Translations under genes and position numbers: made by a program | Assembly: GCA_020055645.1 (NCBI GenBank) | Contig: CM034546.1 | Location: 118,470,375-118,534,374 of the forward strand | Direction of reading: 5' to 3' | DNA length: 64,000 bases | From: Tomocerus qinae | Lineage: Eukaryota > Arthropoda > Collembola > Entomobryomorpha > Tomoceridae | The notes under the pieces: model-generated | The model's database searches: none | Seen by the model: only the letters and a program-made list of their open reading frames with translations | What the model was told of the DNA's origin: nothing | Shown: piece by piece, positions 36,501 through 47,780 of the stretch | Layout: every line of letters starts with the position of its first letter | Position numbering within the stretch: the stretch's first letter is position 1

Positions 36501-36605
36501 CGGAGGTCGGTCCGCGTAGAGAATCTGTTGAGCTACTACAGGACCCAGAATAGGCAGAAGGGCACATGAAGCCAGTATGATGGGAAGAATCACAATGGCA
36601 TCCAT
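18402..36605 (-). CDS. Gene B: paralogous pHCl-type Cys-loop chloride channel subunit (10 coding exons, 471 aa)
   Basis: Minus-strand join, in transcript order: 36605-36496, 33332-33244, 32507-32443, 27536-27247, 22570-22488, 22049-21912, 20259-20073, 19773-19596, 18941-18798, 18533-18402; all GT-AG. Same architecture as gene A: signal peptide 1-25, loop A W149-V-P-D152, Cys loop C192/C206, loop C pair C252/C263, TM1 about 277-298, P304-A-R306 before TM2, TM3 about 338-360, TM4 about 450-465. In exon 7 the two proteins differ at 2 of 62 residues and in exon 10 at 4 of 43, so they are close paralogues. The cytoplasmic loop has four cysteines (408, 411, 416, 424) against two in gene A. Introns are much longer than in gene A. 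ATG at 36605 follows an acceptor at 36622, implying a noncoding exon further upstream. It may co-assemble with gene A; that is inference. Confidence 0.93.
18798..18941 (-). CDS. Gene B exon 9: cytoplasmic loop
   Basis: Acceptor tttcag, donor aga|gtaatt. 144 nt, phase 0 at both ends. Cysteines C408, C411, C416, C424 with H418 in the second half. Confidence 0.9.
19596..19773 (-). CDS. Gene B exon 8: TM2-TM3 linker and TM3
   Basis: Acceptor aaacag, donor cag|gtagca. 178 nt, one codon shorter than in gene A at the variable end. SNGFRSTLPVV start and GRKRPRRP end are conserved. Confidence 0.96.
20073..20259 (-). CDS. Gene B exon 7: loop C, TM1 and TM2
   Basis: Acceptor aacag, donor ccag|gtacga. 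187 nt. GNYSC (C263), TM1, then P304-A-R306 and TM2, which is identical to gene A. Confidence 0.96.
20260..21911 (-). other. Gene B intron 6
   Basis: 1,652-nt intron, the positional counterpart of gene A intron 6. I see no open cassette in the required phase here and no other feature. Confidence 0.75.
21912..22049 (-). CDS. Gene B exon 6
   Basis: Acceptor gaatag, donor gag|gtaagt. 138 nt. Encodes SHEKDALAFRWQTDAG and ends YCNSSHWR (C252). Confidence 0.95.
22161..22195. repeat. Short tandem duplication in gene B intron 5
   Basis: TTAAGCATGAAATAC occurs twice with a 20-nt period (22161-22175 and 22181-22195). Confidence 0.8.
22488..22570 (-). CDS. Gene B exon 5: Cys loop
   Basis: Acceptor tttcag, donor a|gtaagt. 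83 nt. Cys loop C192 to C206; one residue differs from gene A in this exon. Confidence 0.96.
22571..27246 (-). other. Gene B intron 4
   Basis: 4,676-nt intron. It contains a perfect 9-bp hairpin (24330-24352) and a segment at about 25415-25660 that is open on both strands and less AT-rich, with no recognisable product. No other feature is supported. Confidence 0.8.
27247..27536 (-). CDS. Gene B exon 4: ligand-binding core with loop A
   Basis: Acceptor tttacag, donor aag|gttaca (a weak donor at the gene A exon 4 position). 290 nt. Contains HLVWRD, NST, WVPDVYFVKHGDF and FPNGTVSFTTR. Confidence 0.95.
30661..30694 (+). tRNA. tRNA-like 3' half (anticodon-stem strand, T arm, acceptor strand)
   Basis: Perfect T arm: stem GCAGG (30670-30674), 7-nt loop TTCGATT, stem CCTGC (30682-30686), then acceptor strand CTGGGGA (30687-30693) and discriminator G. 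AGGAA at 30661-30665 fits the 3' strand of an anticodon stem. No matching 5' half lies upstream; its complement is about 350 nt downstream. Probably a tRNA pseudogene fragment or tRNA-derived repeat. Confidence 0.45.
31046..31076 (+). tRNA. tRNA-like 5' half (acceptor strand, D arm, anticodon-stem strand)
   Basis: TCTCCAG (31046-31052) can pair over seven positions, one a G-U, with CTGGGGA of the half at 30687. TA, then a D arm GCTT-AATTGGAA-GAGC, A, and TTCCT (31072-31076), which pairs fully with AGGAA at 30661-30665. A-box-like TAGCTTAATTGG is present. No T arm follows. Confidence 0.45.
31703..31777 (+). pseudogene. Decayed exon 4 fragment of a gene A/B-type channel, antisense inside gene B
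   Basis: On the + strand the frame reads KSKVCF-HLVWVD-VKHTLDYNST, then a stop (TGA 31775-31777). Exon 4 of gene A reads KYEVEFLMHLVWVDARLRHE-YNST. HLVWVD and YNST match, and both gaps are whole codons. The fragment lies on the strand opposite to gene B, in the intron that precedes gene B's own exon 4. It looks like a relic of a duplicated exon or of a third paralogue. It is short, so chance is not excluded. Confidence 0.5.
32443..32507 (-). CDS. Gene B exon 3
   Basis: Acceptor atttcag, donor ttg|gtaagc. 65 nt. Encodes DELSVNVSVLLLTLASPDES, then SL. Confidence 0.94.
33244..33332 (-). CDS. Gene B exon 2
   Basis: Acceptor ttttcag, donor ctag|gtgagt. 89 nt. Encodes SSDLSEK and LLSKDRYD, colinear with gene A exon 2. 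Confidence 0.93.
33333..36495 (-). other. Gene B intron 1
   Basis: 3,163-nt intron. It contains a candidate cassette exon (34175-34282) in a GC-rich patch. The rest is AT-rich with no supported feature. Confidence 0.8.
34175..34282 (-). CDS. Candidate cassette exon in gene B N-terminal region (36 codons)
   Basis: On the minus strand, acceptor attcacag and donor tccag|gttgaa bound 108 nt that stay open in the phase-2 frame linking exon 1 to exon 2. The product would be basic and polar (motifs RPPSKKDQAVDYRRRV and TSKSGARF), inserted after the signal peptide. The patch is GC-rich against an AT-rich intron. The polypyrimidine tract is weak, and there is no homologue in gene A. Confidence 0.25.
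36496..36605 (-). CDS. Gene B coding exon 1: signal peptide
   Basis: ATG at 36605. The hydrophobic leader ends LPILGPVVAQ, almost the same as in gene A. Donor aag|gtgagt at 36495; phase 2. 45 nt shorter than in gene A because the mature N-terminus is shorter. Confidence 0.86.
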
Positions 36606-36797
36606 ACTTCAATCCCTATTCCTGGAGAATAACATAATAAATTACAATATAGTCATCCTGTCAAATTAAAAATCACAATTATATCTTTAGGATTCTTTAA
36701 AATAAATTGCATTTCGAAGAAAAGCAAGAATATTTAACTTTTAAATAAAATAATACAGCATCTCTATATTATAACTACATACTGAGCAATAGATTTA

Positions 36798-36826
36798 CCT
36801 ATCTATATACCTATCTATCTATGTCT
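36798..36826. repeat. Imperfect CTAT tetranucleotide repeat
   Basis: Runs of ctat/atct just before the 10-bp unit array. Confidence 0.8.
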
Positions 36827-36880
36827 GCGTAGGATACTGCATAAAAATATAAATTTCACTGCTATAAGGACGGTATAGAA

Positions 36881-37120
36881 CCAATTGCACTTTATTGGAC
36901 CGAATTGGACTTTATTGGACCGAATTAAACTTTATTGGACCGAATTGGACTTTATTGGACCGAATTGGACTTTATTGGACCGAATTGGATTTTATTGGAC
37001 CGAATTGGACTTTATTGAACCGAATTGGACTTTATTGGACTAAATTGGACTGAATTGGACTTTATTGGACCGAATCGGACTTTATTGGACCGAATTGAAC
37101 TAAATTGGACTGAATTGAAC
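36881..37120. repeat. Minisatellite of 10-bp units (20-bp higher-order unit) upstream of gene B
   Basis: Twenty-four decamers in strict register, mostly alternating CGAATTGGAC and TTTATTGGAC. On the gene B sense strand the 20-bp unit reads GTCCAATAAAGTCCAATTCG. Eighteen decamers contain ATTGG (CCAAT on the gene B strand) and ten contain TTTATT (AATAAA on that strand). The array degenerates toward 37120. It starts about 260 bp upstream of the splice acceptor of gene B coding exon 1, so it lies in the 5' intron or promoter region. Confidence 0.95.
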
Positions 37121-40100
37121 CAAAATGGTAGTAGAAGACATTTTTTCATGAAAAACTAAATTTGTTAAAGTGACCTACTTAAAAGGGTGTTATTTTATAA
37201 AAATGTCTTTTACTGGATAACTACGTAATTCTAGTATCTTTATATAACATTTATCATCATATCCAACCACATGCAAATACAAATAGGTACCCCGATGATA
37301 TGACAGTGCTACCCACACATTTTTGTACCGACTATTATCCTGTCATTGCATACATGTGTAATAATAAGATAGTCTTCCGTAATCAGTATTAGTACAGGAG
37401 AAAAACTATTCATCAATGCCAAATTGCTAAGGTATGAAGGAAGTGGAAACGTCGGACATGGATTTATATGCTATTTTTAATCGATGACTATGTGTACTAT
37501 GCATAAAATATTACTAATAGTAGGATTTGTGTTTGATAATTGATATTAAAAGGACACTCTCTTAAAAGGTCTGAGGTACATTTGTTATCTTACGGTCAAT
37601 ATTAATAATATAGATTTTTGGTGATGATATTTGTGTAGGTAGTACTAATAACATAGTATAGTGACAGTTTCTGTCTGTAGAAAGTCGTCTATGTACTCCG
37701 GTGTGATCAAACAAAGTGTGTTGAGTTGTACTGTCTTTGCACACATCCGCTATCCTTGTGTCTGCACTTTTTGTTGCATTATTCACCATTACGTCGTCTC
37801 TTTTCTGTCTACCTTTTTGACTGTCATTCTTTAGTGGACTATGCAGTGTCTACGCACCTAGAAAGTGACACTGTGAGTTTCCTATACATAATACATGGAA
37901 CATCAAATAGAATTTTCAGAATGCATAAAATAAGTTTCTAGTGAGAAAAGTAGCTTGCTATTAAGAGTTCTTTTCGTGTGCAAGATTCTTTAGTATTCTA
38001 TCCGCTTTTATACTACAATGGTAAAAATGGAACATTTTACATTCGCTATGATAAACTTCCTGCACATGGAAACTGCTGATACTAAGTACATCCGTTTTTC
38101 TTTATTTCACAGTCTCCTGTTCACTTCTGCAAGTGACACTGGCAATCCCCGTACTCAACAAATGTATTTACACAAACTTTTCCAGGACAGGTAAGGACAA
38201 ACTACTTGGTCTTACAAAATAACGTATTCTCCCTGCTCGGGTACAAAATAGCAGTACTTTAAGGATCCCTTTGAGTATGTATCATTAGTGTGCGAGTAGT
38301 TTTGCGGAGATGACTTTCTTAAAGTTTTATGATCATGTATAAAGTTTTAAACGGAGGTACGGTAAAAAAAAGTGTAGGATTTTTACAAAGTTTGTTCAAT
38401 CAAGAAGTTATGAATTATGATCCATCATTTGGTAATTGCATGCATCAGATCTAGTTTTCTTTCCCGCTGGTTACATAGTGGTTACATTAATATTTTATCA
38501 CTCCAGTACATAGTTGGTTACCATTTGTAATATCATCAATGGTTAGCCAAGTAATATGGTTATTAAACATGTGGTAAGGATTAAGGCTGTCATGAAAGTA
38601 GTAAAAATCCTAGAAAATACTATTTGTGGTTTCTGCGGAGAATTGCAGCGGAATTAGATGAAAGTATTTCACCTTTTAGAGAGATACTCTTGAAACATCA
38701 TAAAGACATTTTGGCTCAAATCTGTTAACCTTTTTTCGTGCAGTGCATTACTGCAAGATGTTTGAACTGTTGAACTACTATCGTCACAATTGCTATAGTG
38801 TCCTTATCATTTCCAACTTATCCACGTAAATTCGGACCATAACCTCAACATCTGTTGAGCCCAAACTATAAAGAAAGAATGTTAGCCCACTTATGAAGAG
38901 ACTTTCCTTTCTATTGACTAAAGCAACTTTCTCTGCAACCTCTACACATCATTATAGTGAACATGAGTGGAGGTATTATGAGATAACTCGATTCCCATAG
39001 ACAACTACCTGAAAATAATATTATGGACATACTATCTAATGGTTTGGTTAAGTATAGAGTATTTGGTTATGGGATGTGCTTTCATGCAGTAAGTAAGTTA
39101 CAAATAAAGTTAGTACCTAAATGTGTATCTATTAAGAGTACATTATGGAGAGTGAGGGAAAAGGCAGGAAACTGGTAAGAAGCGTCGTGTGAGCAAGAGC
39201 AGGGTCTAAATCAAGTTACAGTCTACCTCAAAAGGAAACATTGATGGGCATAAAGAAGTCTAGGAGTGAGTGGAGTAAAAATAAAGTTTTACGAAAAGAT
39301 ATCTTCAAGGCTAAAATACATTTTCACAAGATCGAATGAGCATTGAGCATCTCTGCCGTTGCTCTTTCAACGACTTTCTCACACGCTAACATTCAACATG
39401 AAAGATGTAACAAACTCAAAGACACTCTTTAGAGTAAAGTACATTTAGCTCATTTAAGGAAACTGAACTTTCCGTCCATGTTAACTTAAGTTACGCAATA
39501 AAGTAAGCCGAGTTTTAGCTTTCTCCGGATAACTTTCACTTTTTACACTTTACTTCAGCTGCCTCATTGCCTCTGGACTCTTAAGTCGACTGCACTCTAC
39601 CATTGCACGAACTAGATAAGAATTTCTTTGAGGAAGCGTCAGCCTGAAAGACTCACCGGATCTGACAAACCACAGACACAGCTTATGACGTTCGCAAAGG
39701 AAGGAAATGCATTTTCCGTATCTTTTACTTCTCCAACTACTTACACAGCACTTCTCCACTACTCCCATCACTTCTAATCCAAACCTTAACTTATGACACA
39801 CTATCTGATACTAAAGTGTTGAAATGGAAAAATGTAGACTAACGCCAACAATACCACCAACACATCAATTGCCCATTGGGTCACAAACCTTAAATCCAAA
39901 TGGCAATTTTCAAAAATAAATGTTTACATTCACCTCAGTCTGCAGATTTTTTGGAGTGATACTGTATCTATTTTATCATGTACTCTTTCGAATTTGATTC
40001 TACTTAGATATATTTAACTCTTGAAAATAATCTCAACCTATTGAAAGAACTTGAATAAAACGGAGGATTAAGTTGTGAAGACCATGAATCATGAGGAATA

Positions 40101-40316
40101 GTGCAAACCAAAATCTGTTAATTATATAATTAATTAATTATTTAAAACGTTCAACAAAATAGTAAATCGGTATCGTTTCTTGTGACTCTAGTTTAAAATT
40201 TCTTAATTTTTAAATTCTAGGATAATTAGGGTAATGCAAAAATTGTTGCTTAAAAAGTATAATATACACTTAATATAATATCAAAATGAGAAGGATTAGT
40301 CTCGTCCAGAGAGTTG
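37121..40316. other. Intergenic upstream of gene B
   Basis: AT-rich. No supported gene, and no recognisable 5' noncoding exon of gene B, although one is expected somewhere upstream. Confidence 0.5.
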
Positions 40317-40332
40317 GCAACCTGCAGGTTGC
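40317..40332. repeat. Perfect 16-bp palindrome
   Basis: GCAACCTGCAGGTTGC is its own reverse complement. About 75 bp before the paired GC-rich dyads. Confidence 0.85.
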
Positions 40333-40405
40333 GTAAAGTAGAGTCAAAACCGTAATGCCTTTCAATGGTACAAAAATCAATCCCTATTGTCTTCGATTAT
40401 GCATC

Positions 40406-40499
40406 AGTAGGTATGGTAAAAATTTCGCGCCGTTTTACGGCGGAAGTTGTCGGATGTATTAGTAGGTATCGGTAAATTTTCGCGCCGTTTAACGGCGGA
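40406..40499. repeat. Two direct copies of a 39-bp unit with a GC-rich dyad
   Basis: Copies at 40406-40444 and 40461-40499 (period 55). Each has AGTAGGTAT, TTTCGCGCC and an inverted repeat CGCCGT-TTACGGCG or CGCCGTTTAACGGCG. CpG-rich in very AT-rich DNA. TTTCGCGCC resembles an E2F-type site. Confidence 0.8.
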
Positions 40500-43400
40500 G
40501 CTATTCATCAATGTTATAAAAAAAATATTCTCCACTTTTGCTCTATTTCCCTGTGTATTATTAGAAGCTCTTTGGTCTCGTCTTGATCATTGGTTAAAAT
40601 AAAGCCGTAAATGAAATAATATACACTTACTTGTAAGTAAGACTTTGATGGCAGAGTAGCAATGGGATGTTTGTTATGATGTGGATGTCCACTAAAACAG
40701 GCATTCAGCATTCAGCATCGATACATTTTTCAGTTTTTTCGGAATTAGTTGACGATTCTTCACAATTGTGTCATTTCCTGCTGCTTTTGTAAGAAAGATT
40801 ATATTTCGTTGTTGATTAGCATGAAATTGTACACTTTAGTTCATTTATCCTTCTTCCACATCTTGAAAGCAAGAGAAAGTTGATTTGCATTTAAAGAGTC
40901 GTCCATATTACTTGTCAAGAAGGTTTTTAAGTTTCCAATATTAACTACAAATATTGTAAGGTTATCAGGGACAGATTTGCAATGTTGAGAAATGAAGCAT
41001 AGATGTGCACAAGATATCACTTTAAAGCTCTTTGCAGCAATTTTAGCGTAGACTACTGTACCTTTTTGATTCAAGTAGCGGATGTGCGTTGAATCTAATA
41101 GATATAGGTACTACTGATTGTTATAAATAGATAGAATAGGTAGAAGATATTTTTAATGTCTTTTTTAACTGTCAACTTGCTTCCATCTTGATTTACCTAT
41201 TTAATTTCCTCAGAAGTATGTGTATACTTGCATACTACAAAACTGTATGTCTATTTGTATTAATTGTATAATGAGAAGATTTGGTTGGTTGTCCAATCAA
41301 GAAAATATTTATAGGAACATAAAACTTGTTTTACAATTTACATCCATGAAAATTTCTCATCAGTACATCCTCTTGTCGTTTTTATCGTTCCCATTTCGCC
41401 TGGTAGAAGAACTATAGTGATTAGTAGGAAAATTTCTGGTACATAAAGCCCTGAAGACATTCTAGGAGTATTCTTCTTCTCCGTCCCAGTAAATTATGGA
41501 TTATTTTTCTTTATGGAATTGCCTCTTGCTTTCTGCCATGTTCAAAGATGGGTTTTTTATCGTCGTCCGTTGAAATGACCTAGAAAAATATAAATTACAG
41601 CCATTACGGTACATAAAAAGTTTTGTTTAACGTGCATTGGTCCGTCTTATGTATACATACGTATGTTTATGGCCTAGGTACGTGGGTTAAAAATGTCTAA
41701 CTAGGACAACATTTCTTTGATTGTATACTTTCAAACGTAATCGCTACGTTATTGTATATAAAGGGCACAGCCTAAAGGAAATATTTTAGTTTTTATTCTT
41801 TACTTTTCTCTACTAGGTCGAATATTGTGCGAATTAAGCTAAGCATTCCAATTCGGTACTTTCCCCTTTGCTACACACACAAAACTTTTTAGATCGCAAT
41901 ATTCACGTGCTTTCCCTAGCTGGTTTACATACACGCGTTATTGCATTTGCCGAGACAGTTTCAACTTTGCATGTTCTGCATTATCTCTAACAATAGCCAG
42001 GTCAGGATTACGAAAAGTCTGTGAAAAAGATTAAACTTTCACTATACCGTGAGTTCACACACACACAATGCACAATACACACCACCTGCCCTACAAAGAT
42101 GGGATCGAAACTTGGTATTTTCACATTAGCTAAATATTTTTTAAATCCCCTACCATTATAATACTATTCAACCACTCTGGCCTTCAACAAAAATTATTTT
42201 CCTTTGCTACAAAAGCCTTAAGAACTGGAATCTTTCAAAAAATATTATTGAAAGAATCTTTGTAGTATATATTTAGAGCAGATTTGCTTTGTGCCCACCT
42301 CTATTATATACATTTTGTATACGACTTGTATAGCCACACAATAATTGCCTAGAAAAAGGCAACAAGAAATCTAGGGTATGTTTTTATATAATGCCTAGTA
42401 ATTTTAGTGGAGCATTTATATGCTATTGTATGCAGTCCACTTTAAGATAGAAAACTGCCCACTAGGCCAAACTGCGAGGACGTTGTAAACAGAGGGAAAG
42501 CAGACCACATAATTGAATGTATCACGTCAGTTAAGCGTAACGTAGCTTGCATACTTTCAGCTCAGGCATGAGACAGGCAAATGCTGACATATATAGTAAC
42601 ACAAACAAAATAGCAATAAGCTAGTAATTGCAACCTCACCTTGGATAACTAAAACATACATGCGACATTTGGATTTGTTTGTATACATTGTCAAAAGCCA
42701 CGTATCTATATCTAAACATAGGATTTACACATTATAGTAGTACTACCTATATGAATGACAGACTATGAACTGTGAACCTGAAGCAGACACCTTTCACATT
42801 TCATGTAGAATGGTTCTCAATAGACTTACAAGCTACTAACATTGAAAAACAATTTGGCTACATAACGATTCACTATGCGGTCGTTTTCCAGTCCCATGCG
42901 CTATACATGCGACTGCATTTACTACTTGGTATAACAATAGGCAATGGGGTGTGTCTTTTGTTGTTATTTAAATGTAAGTCACGCTAGGTAGGTACACATT
43001 TTTATGGAACTCTGTAAAAACACGTATGAACATAATATTTAAAAAATATCGTTGAAATCTACACAATAGAGTAATCGTGCAAGGAGGACGTAAGGTATAC
43101 CTGTAAATGGGTAAGCATTCGCTGAATGGCAGTATTAGTAATGCATAAATTTAAATGGTTGAGAGAAAATGAAGTTGGCATATGTAGGAGAGAGTATGCA
43201 TGAATATTCGGAGGAAGGATTTTCTTTAACGACCAGCTAATGCAGTAGAAGTTCTTGTAGATTCTTCGCAAAGTTAGGTGTAAGGTTGAAGTTGACGCAT
43301 TGCACTAGGTTTCAGTCGTAGAGTGGTAGATAGTAATAATAGAATTACCTAGGTAGATATTAAGATCTGCTACTTGAGCTCTATATATGGTGGCATAGTA

Positions 43401-46400
43401 TGTATACTTAAGTAGGATGGAAGACGTAGTGGCTGAGGACTGCGACTAGGAACGAGGAACTTCAAAGGAATTTTCTAGACTTTTCTTTAATGCGAAACAT
43501 AAAGAATATTCACATTTGAGGAGGCAGTAGGCACATATAAGGACAGTACGTAGGCATACGAATTGGGATTTGCTCGCTACAATGCACTTTGCAATCCACT
43601 TTGTAGCTAACGGACATAAATACACATTCATGAATGCATTTAGAGGGCTTTCTTATACAACGACTACCCAACTCGTCTTAATGCATGAGAAAATTCTTAT
43701 TGTGATGTAGTCGCCTTGTCTTGTAGTATTGCCTTGCCCCCTTTTCCTTACCTAACCTATGGACGCATCTAAAAGTCTCAAGTTTACTCACGGATAAGGT
43801 AAGAAACTGCAGGCTCTATTTCGCATTAGACTTTTTTGGTTGGATGGCATGCATTCAAACCTAAATAGCAAGTGTAAGTAGCAATGCATTGCTTTCTTCT
43901 CAAGTAGTTCCTTATGGTTAGTGCATGTCTGTTGAGTTGTATATGTAGTTACTCAATGTACTGTGAGAAAAAGGGTTCTGGAGTCTAACGTGACTTGACG
44001 TGACATGTGAGACCTATCAATCTCTTTAAATGAAGTCTTTAAACGTCCCCTACCGTCTAGACCCAGTTAGGAATTATTCGAATCACGAAATAGGACAAAA
44101 CGCAGGAGACGAAAATTACATTTGGATTGCAAATGTCATAATGCAATAAACCAATGTACATGTACAGCATATTATGGACTTATTACATCAAACATGCAAT
44201 TCAACCGATAAAACAAGTTCAATAATAATTAAAGGAATCAATCTCAGTTTCTTCAAGTTGTACTTAATGGAATAAGCCGTACTTAGGTAATGAAGGCGCC
44301 CGTCGTCGTCGTTGTTTCCTTAGTTAACATTATCATTATTAACTATCTGAGAAACTAAAAGCCATTATGAAAGCCATAACTTAGGAGCCAAATGCATTAT
44401 GCATTTCATTCCTTGTAGTACACAGTTGTGAAATAGTAACAGCCGGATTTAGCAGCATTGCAGAATGACACAGAAAAGAAACAATGAAATACAGTCTGTC
44501 TGCTTATTCACGCTCCATTACAACTTTCTCTTTTATCTTTCTCCTAGACAAATGTACGCCAAGGATCAATACTTTCTTTTCTAATTTTATTTATTACTCT
44601 ATACTTTTACTTTTTGCCTATCACCATCTATTAACTTAAGCGAAAGTTGGAGAGAGTGTAGGTGGTTAGAAAATTAGTACACATAGTGTATACAAGACTG
44701 ATTAATTGCGAAAGCCATAGACATTTTCTATATCCTATGTATATAGGTTGTGTAAATAGCGCTGATGGCAAACCACATTGTCTGTATTGTGTAGTTTGTA
44801 GTAAATATAATTATCAGGGAACGGACCTCGCTCAAGTATACAGTTATAAATAGGTTATATGCATCACGTTGTTTGTGAAAGTGCATTGTTTTCTTGTGTG
44901 TATTGTACGGGCCATAGTAATGCGCGAGGCGCTGTCCATACCAAATTTCTTCATTGTACTCAATTGTAGTAGTTTAGCAGAGTAGCAATAGCAAAACATA
45001 GAATACATTTCACACAAAAGCGGCAATTGGATTGGACGATGTAGTTATTATGGCTTAGCTAGTCCAGTCAGCCAGTCTCCTCCAGATTCTATTCCAACCA
45101 TTGTACAATTCTTCTTTTCGACTTTTTTTTTTCTATTTTCACACAGCTGGTGTTTTCCCTTCTGATGTATGAACACGGACAAGCCGCATTGTTACACAGC
45201 ACAGACTACACGCTTGCCTCCTCTCATTCCCCAACGACAATGAAATGAGTCACAGACCATTTCAATGCTCTAATGAATTTCCTCAATTGCATTTTCTTTC
45301 CGAACCGCTATTTACGTGTTATCCAACCTTCCTCTTTCTTTAACCATCTCCAGCATTGCAACATAAATATCTAATGAACCCGCTTTCCGTACCAATTTTT
45401 GAATTTGTCGAATCAACCTTCATATACTGGTGCTTATAGGTACTTAGCAAATCCAAGGTTCAACCTTTTGAGACTTTCTTCTATGTTGCAGATAGAAATG
45501 TCAATTCCTATTCTTTGTGCTTCATAAAACTATGAATAATTTAAAGTAGGAAAAAGCAAATTGGTTTTGTTGAAAATATACATATTATTCTAAAGATGCA
45601 TTTAACTTAAATAGCTGTTCTCAATGAATACGTAATCAGGAGCATAGGAATCTTAGCATTATACAGACTACATTGTGTAATTTAGTAATAGGACACAAGG
45701 AGAATAAAAGTTTCCGCGGAAGAACTCAAAATTAATTTATTTCCTTTTTATACAGAGAAAAAGAATGAGCACGAGCATTAGATGGAGACGATGGGATTGT
45801 GGTAGTTTTTTTCTGACGTTGCCCTAATGGTTAAGACTAATAAGAAAGTGAGTTTTAGAGTGGAGAGGAAGTAGAAGTCTAGTCAGGTGCGAAGAGGAAG
45901 GACGAGTCTGAAGAGAAAGGAAGGGAAAACTGATTTTCTCCCTTTATTTTCTGTTGGTGTCTCTAGTTGCAGGTAAATCTTGGCGGGTTATGGTCGTGGC
46001 TGGGATGTTTCTCAATTCTGAGGCAATCTTCTAATCTGTCTCTCTACCCTTATTTTTATATTATAACAGTTAACTTACTTTTTGCACTCGTTGACGGAAT
46101 ACTGAAAATGAGATGAGCCTCGGATGATAGATAGCCATCTCAATTTAAAAAGAGAAAGCCGAGAAAACTCCTTAGGGGAATCTTAGAACGTGAGTAGCCA
46201 CCGACCCTATTAAATAGGGAAGACAAAGTTTTTAACAAGAATCCCTCCAGAAAAAGTCAACTCCTTGACCAGAATCTCTGACCTGTCGTAAAAGAACTCA
46301 TACGAGTCGCCAAGAATTTGTGAATTGAGATCTCACAACTGTAGAACAAAGAATGTGACGAAAAGTCAACACAGGAGGAAGAATTGTTTAAAGTGTTGCG

Positions 46401-47586
46401 GCTTTGTTTGGCTTAGATATCTTTGTTGTGGTAAGTACTTTAAGTTTCACTAGAAGAGAGTCATTGTATTGTACCTACACATATTAAAGTATGTGGAGAA
46501 TAATCTTAAGATGGGATTGGGAAGCAAGTCAGTTAGATCGCTGGACAAAAAATACGAACATAACATACATTATGGAGAACATAAAAGTATATTGCTACAT
46601 GAACCGAACCGAGTGAGACTGTGTGCAATGGTGTAAATACGTACATACTTAATTCTTATAGGATGCTATTCAGGAAAAGTAAAGAGGCACTCTTTCTTAT
46701 AGGTACACATTGAGCATACACAAGTTGACAGCGGTCCAGTCCAAGCAAGTCAAAGGAACTACAGATACAGAAATGCTATTTTAACCGCCCAACCAACGCA
46801 ACGAGACGAAACTAACGTGGCTCATAAAATTCTGTGAAATGTATGCAGGAATACATATCTTCCTTCCATACAGATCTTTACTCCACTACATATTCCTAGG
46901 CAATGTCTTCCTAACGCATAGACACTCAACTCCTATTAGAGAAAAATGTAATGGAAAGCAAAGAGTAGACAAAACAGGGGGAGTCATTTCTACGTCTGTG
47001 ACTCTAGGCGACCCATTTTATCACGTCACAAGACGGAGACGGAAATTCCTTTCCACAGCTTTCCCTTCTCCCAATATTTGCTATACCCATACATATATCT
47101 TGCTAGGCAGAATGGTTGTCGCAGACTTTGCAAATGAACTGACTGCGAGAAAAAAGATCTTTTCAAAAGATGATAAAACTCCCGTAAAACTGACCTCGTT
47201 ATTGGCCATTCTCCACTTTACTATTTTATTTCCCGATCATAAAGTCACTTTCTTATAGCTTTTACTATTCATGGCTCTTCGCTCACCAATACTATTCCCT
47301 TATTTAAAACTTTATCACCAATGTATTCCCAATAATCCTACTCGAGGATTCTATTGCAAATTTCCTATTTAGTAACTTATATTATACGTACACATTTACC
47401 GTTACGATTGAACACATCAAAGTTTTCATACAATATGGTTCAGTCATCAGCTTCTGGCTACCATATTTGTTATACATGGTATTATGGGTATTATACTCCT
47501 CTGTAGTCTTGTAAATAGACAGCGCCATATGATGCAGAGACCAGCAAAAGTATGAGGCAAGAGACAAGAGACCAGGGTGGTATATT
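40500..47586. other. Intergenic desert, part 1
   Basis: AT-rich. Small AC (42057-42067) and CGT (44301-44311) repeats. Open frames up to 139 codons show no recognisable domain. Confidence 0.5.
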
Positions 47587-47780
47587 GTCCGGACGAAACT
47601 ATTACTGCCCATAGATTAAGCAAGAAAAAAAGTTTTGTCCATGACTACTGCCTAGGTTGAAATTATTTGTCCACTTTTTATCCGTGGACGAAAGTGGACA
47701 ACACTATTTCCAGGACAAAACTAGTTTCGTCCTGGATAAAATTAGTTTTGCCCATCTTTGTCCATATCTTCCTATCCGGA
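47587..47780. repeat. Cluster of palindromic GTCC/GGAC units
   Basis: Several related units of the type GGAC(A/G)AAACTA(G/T)T lie in both orientations. A 26-bp near-perfect palindrome at 47710-47735 (arms CCAGGAC/GTCCTGG around AAACTAGTTT, one mismatch pair), GTCCGGAC at 47587, and a GTCCAC/GTGGAC pair around 47670-47688. Possibly the remains of a non-autonomous element or a regulatory array. Confidence 0.6.

Noticed and set aside
36881..37120. CRISPR-like array
   Set aside because: The units are contiguous 10/20-bp tandem repeats without unique spacers, in eukaryotic DNA.
46839..47258. 139-codon + strand frame
   Set aside because: No domain, signal peptide or context supporting a gene.
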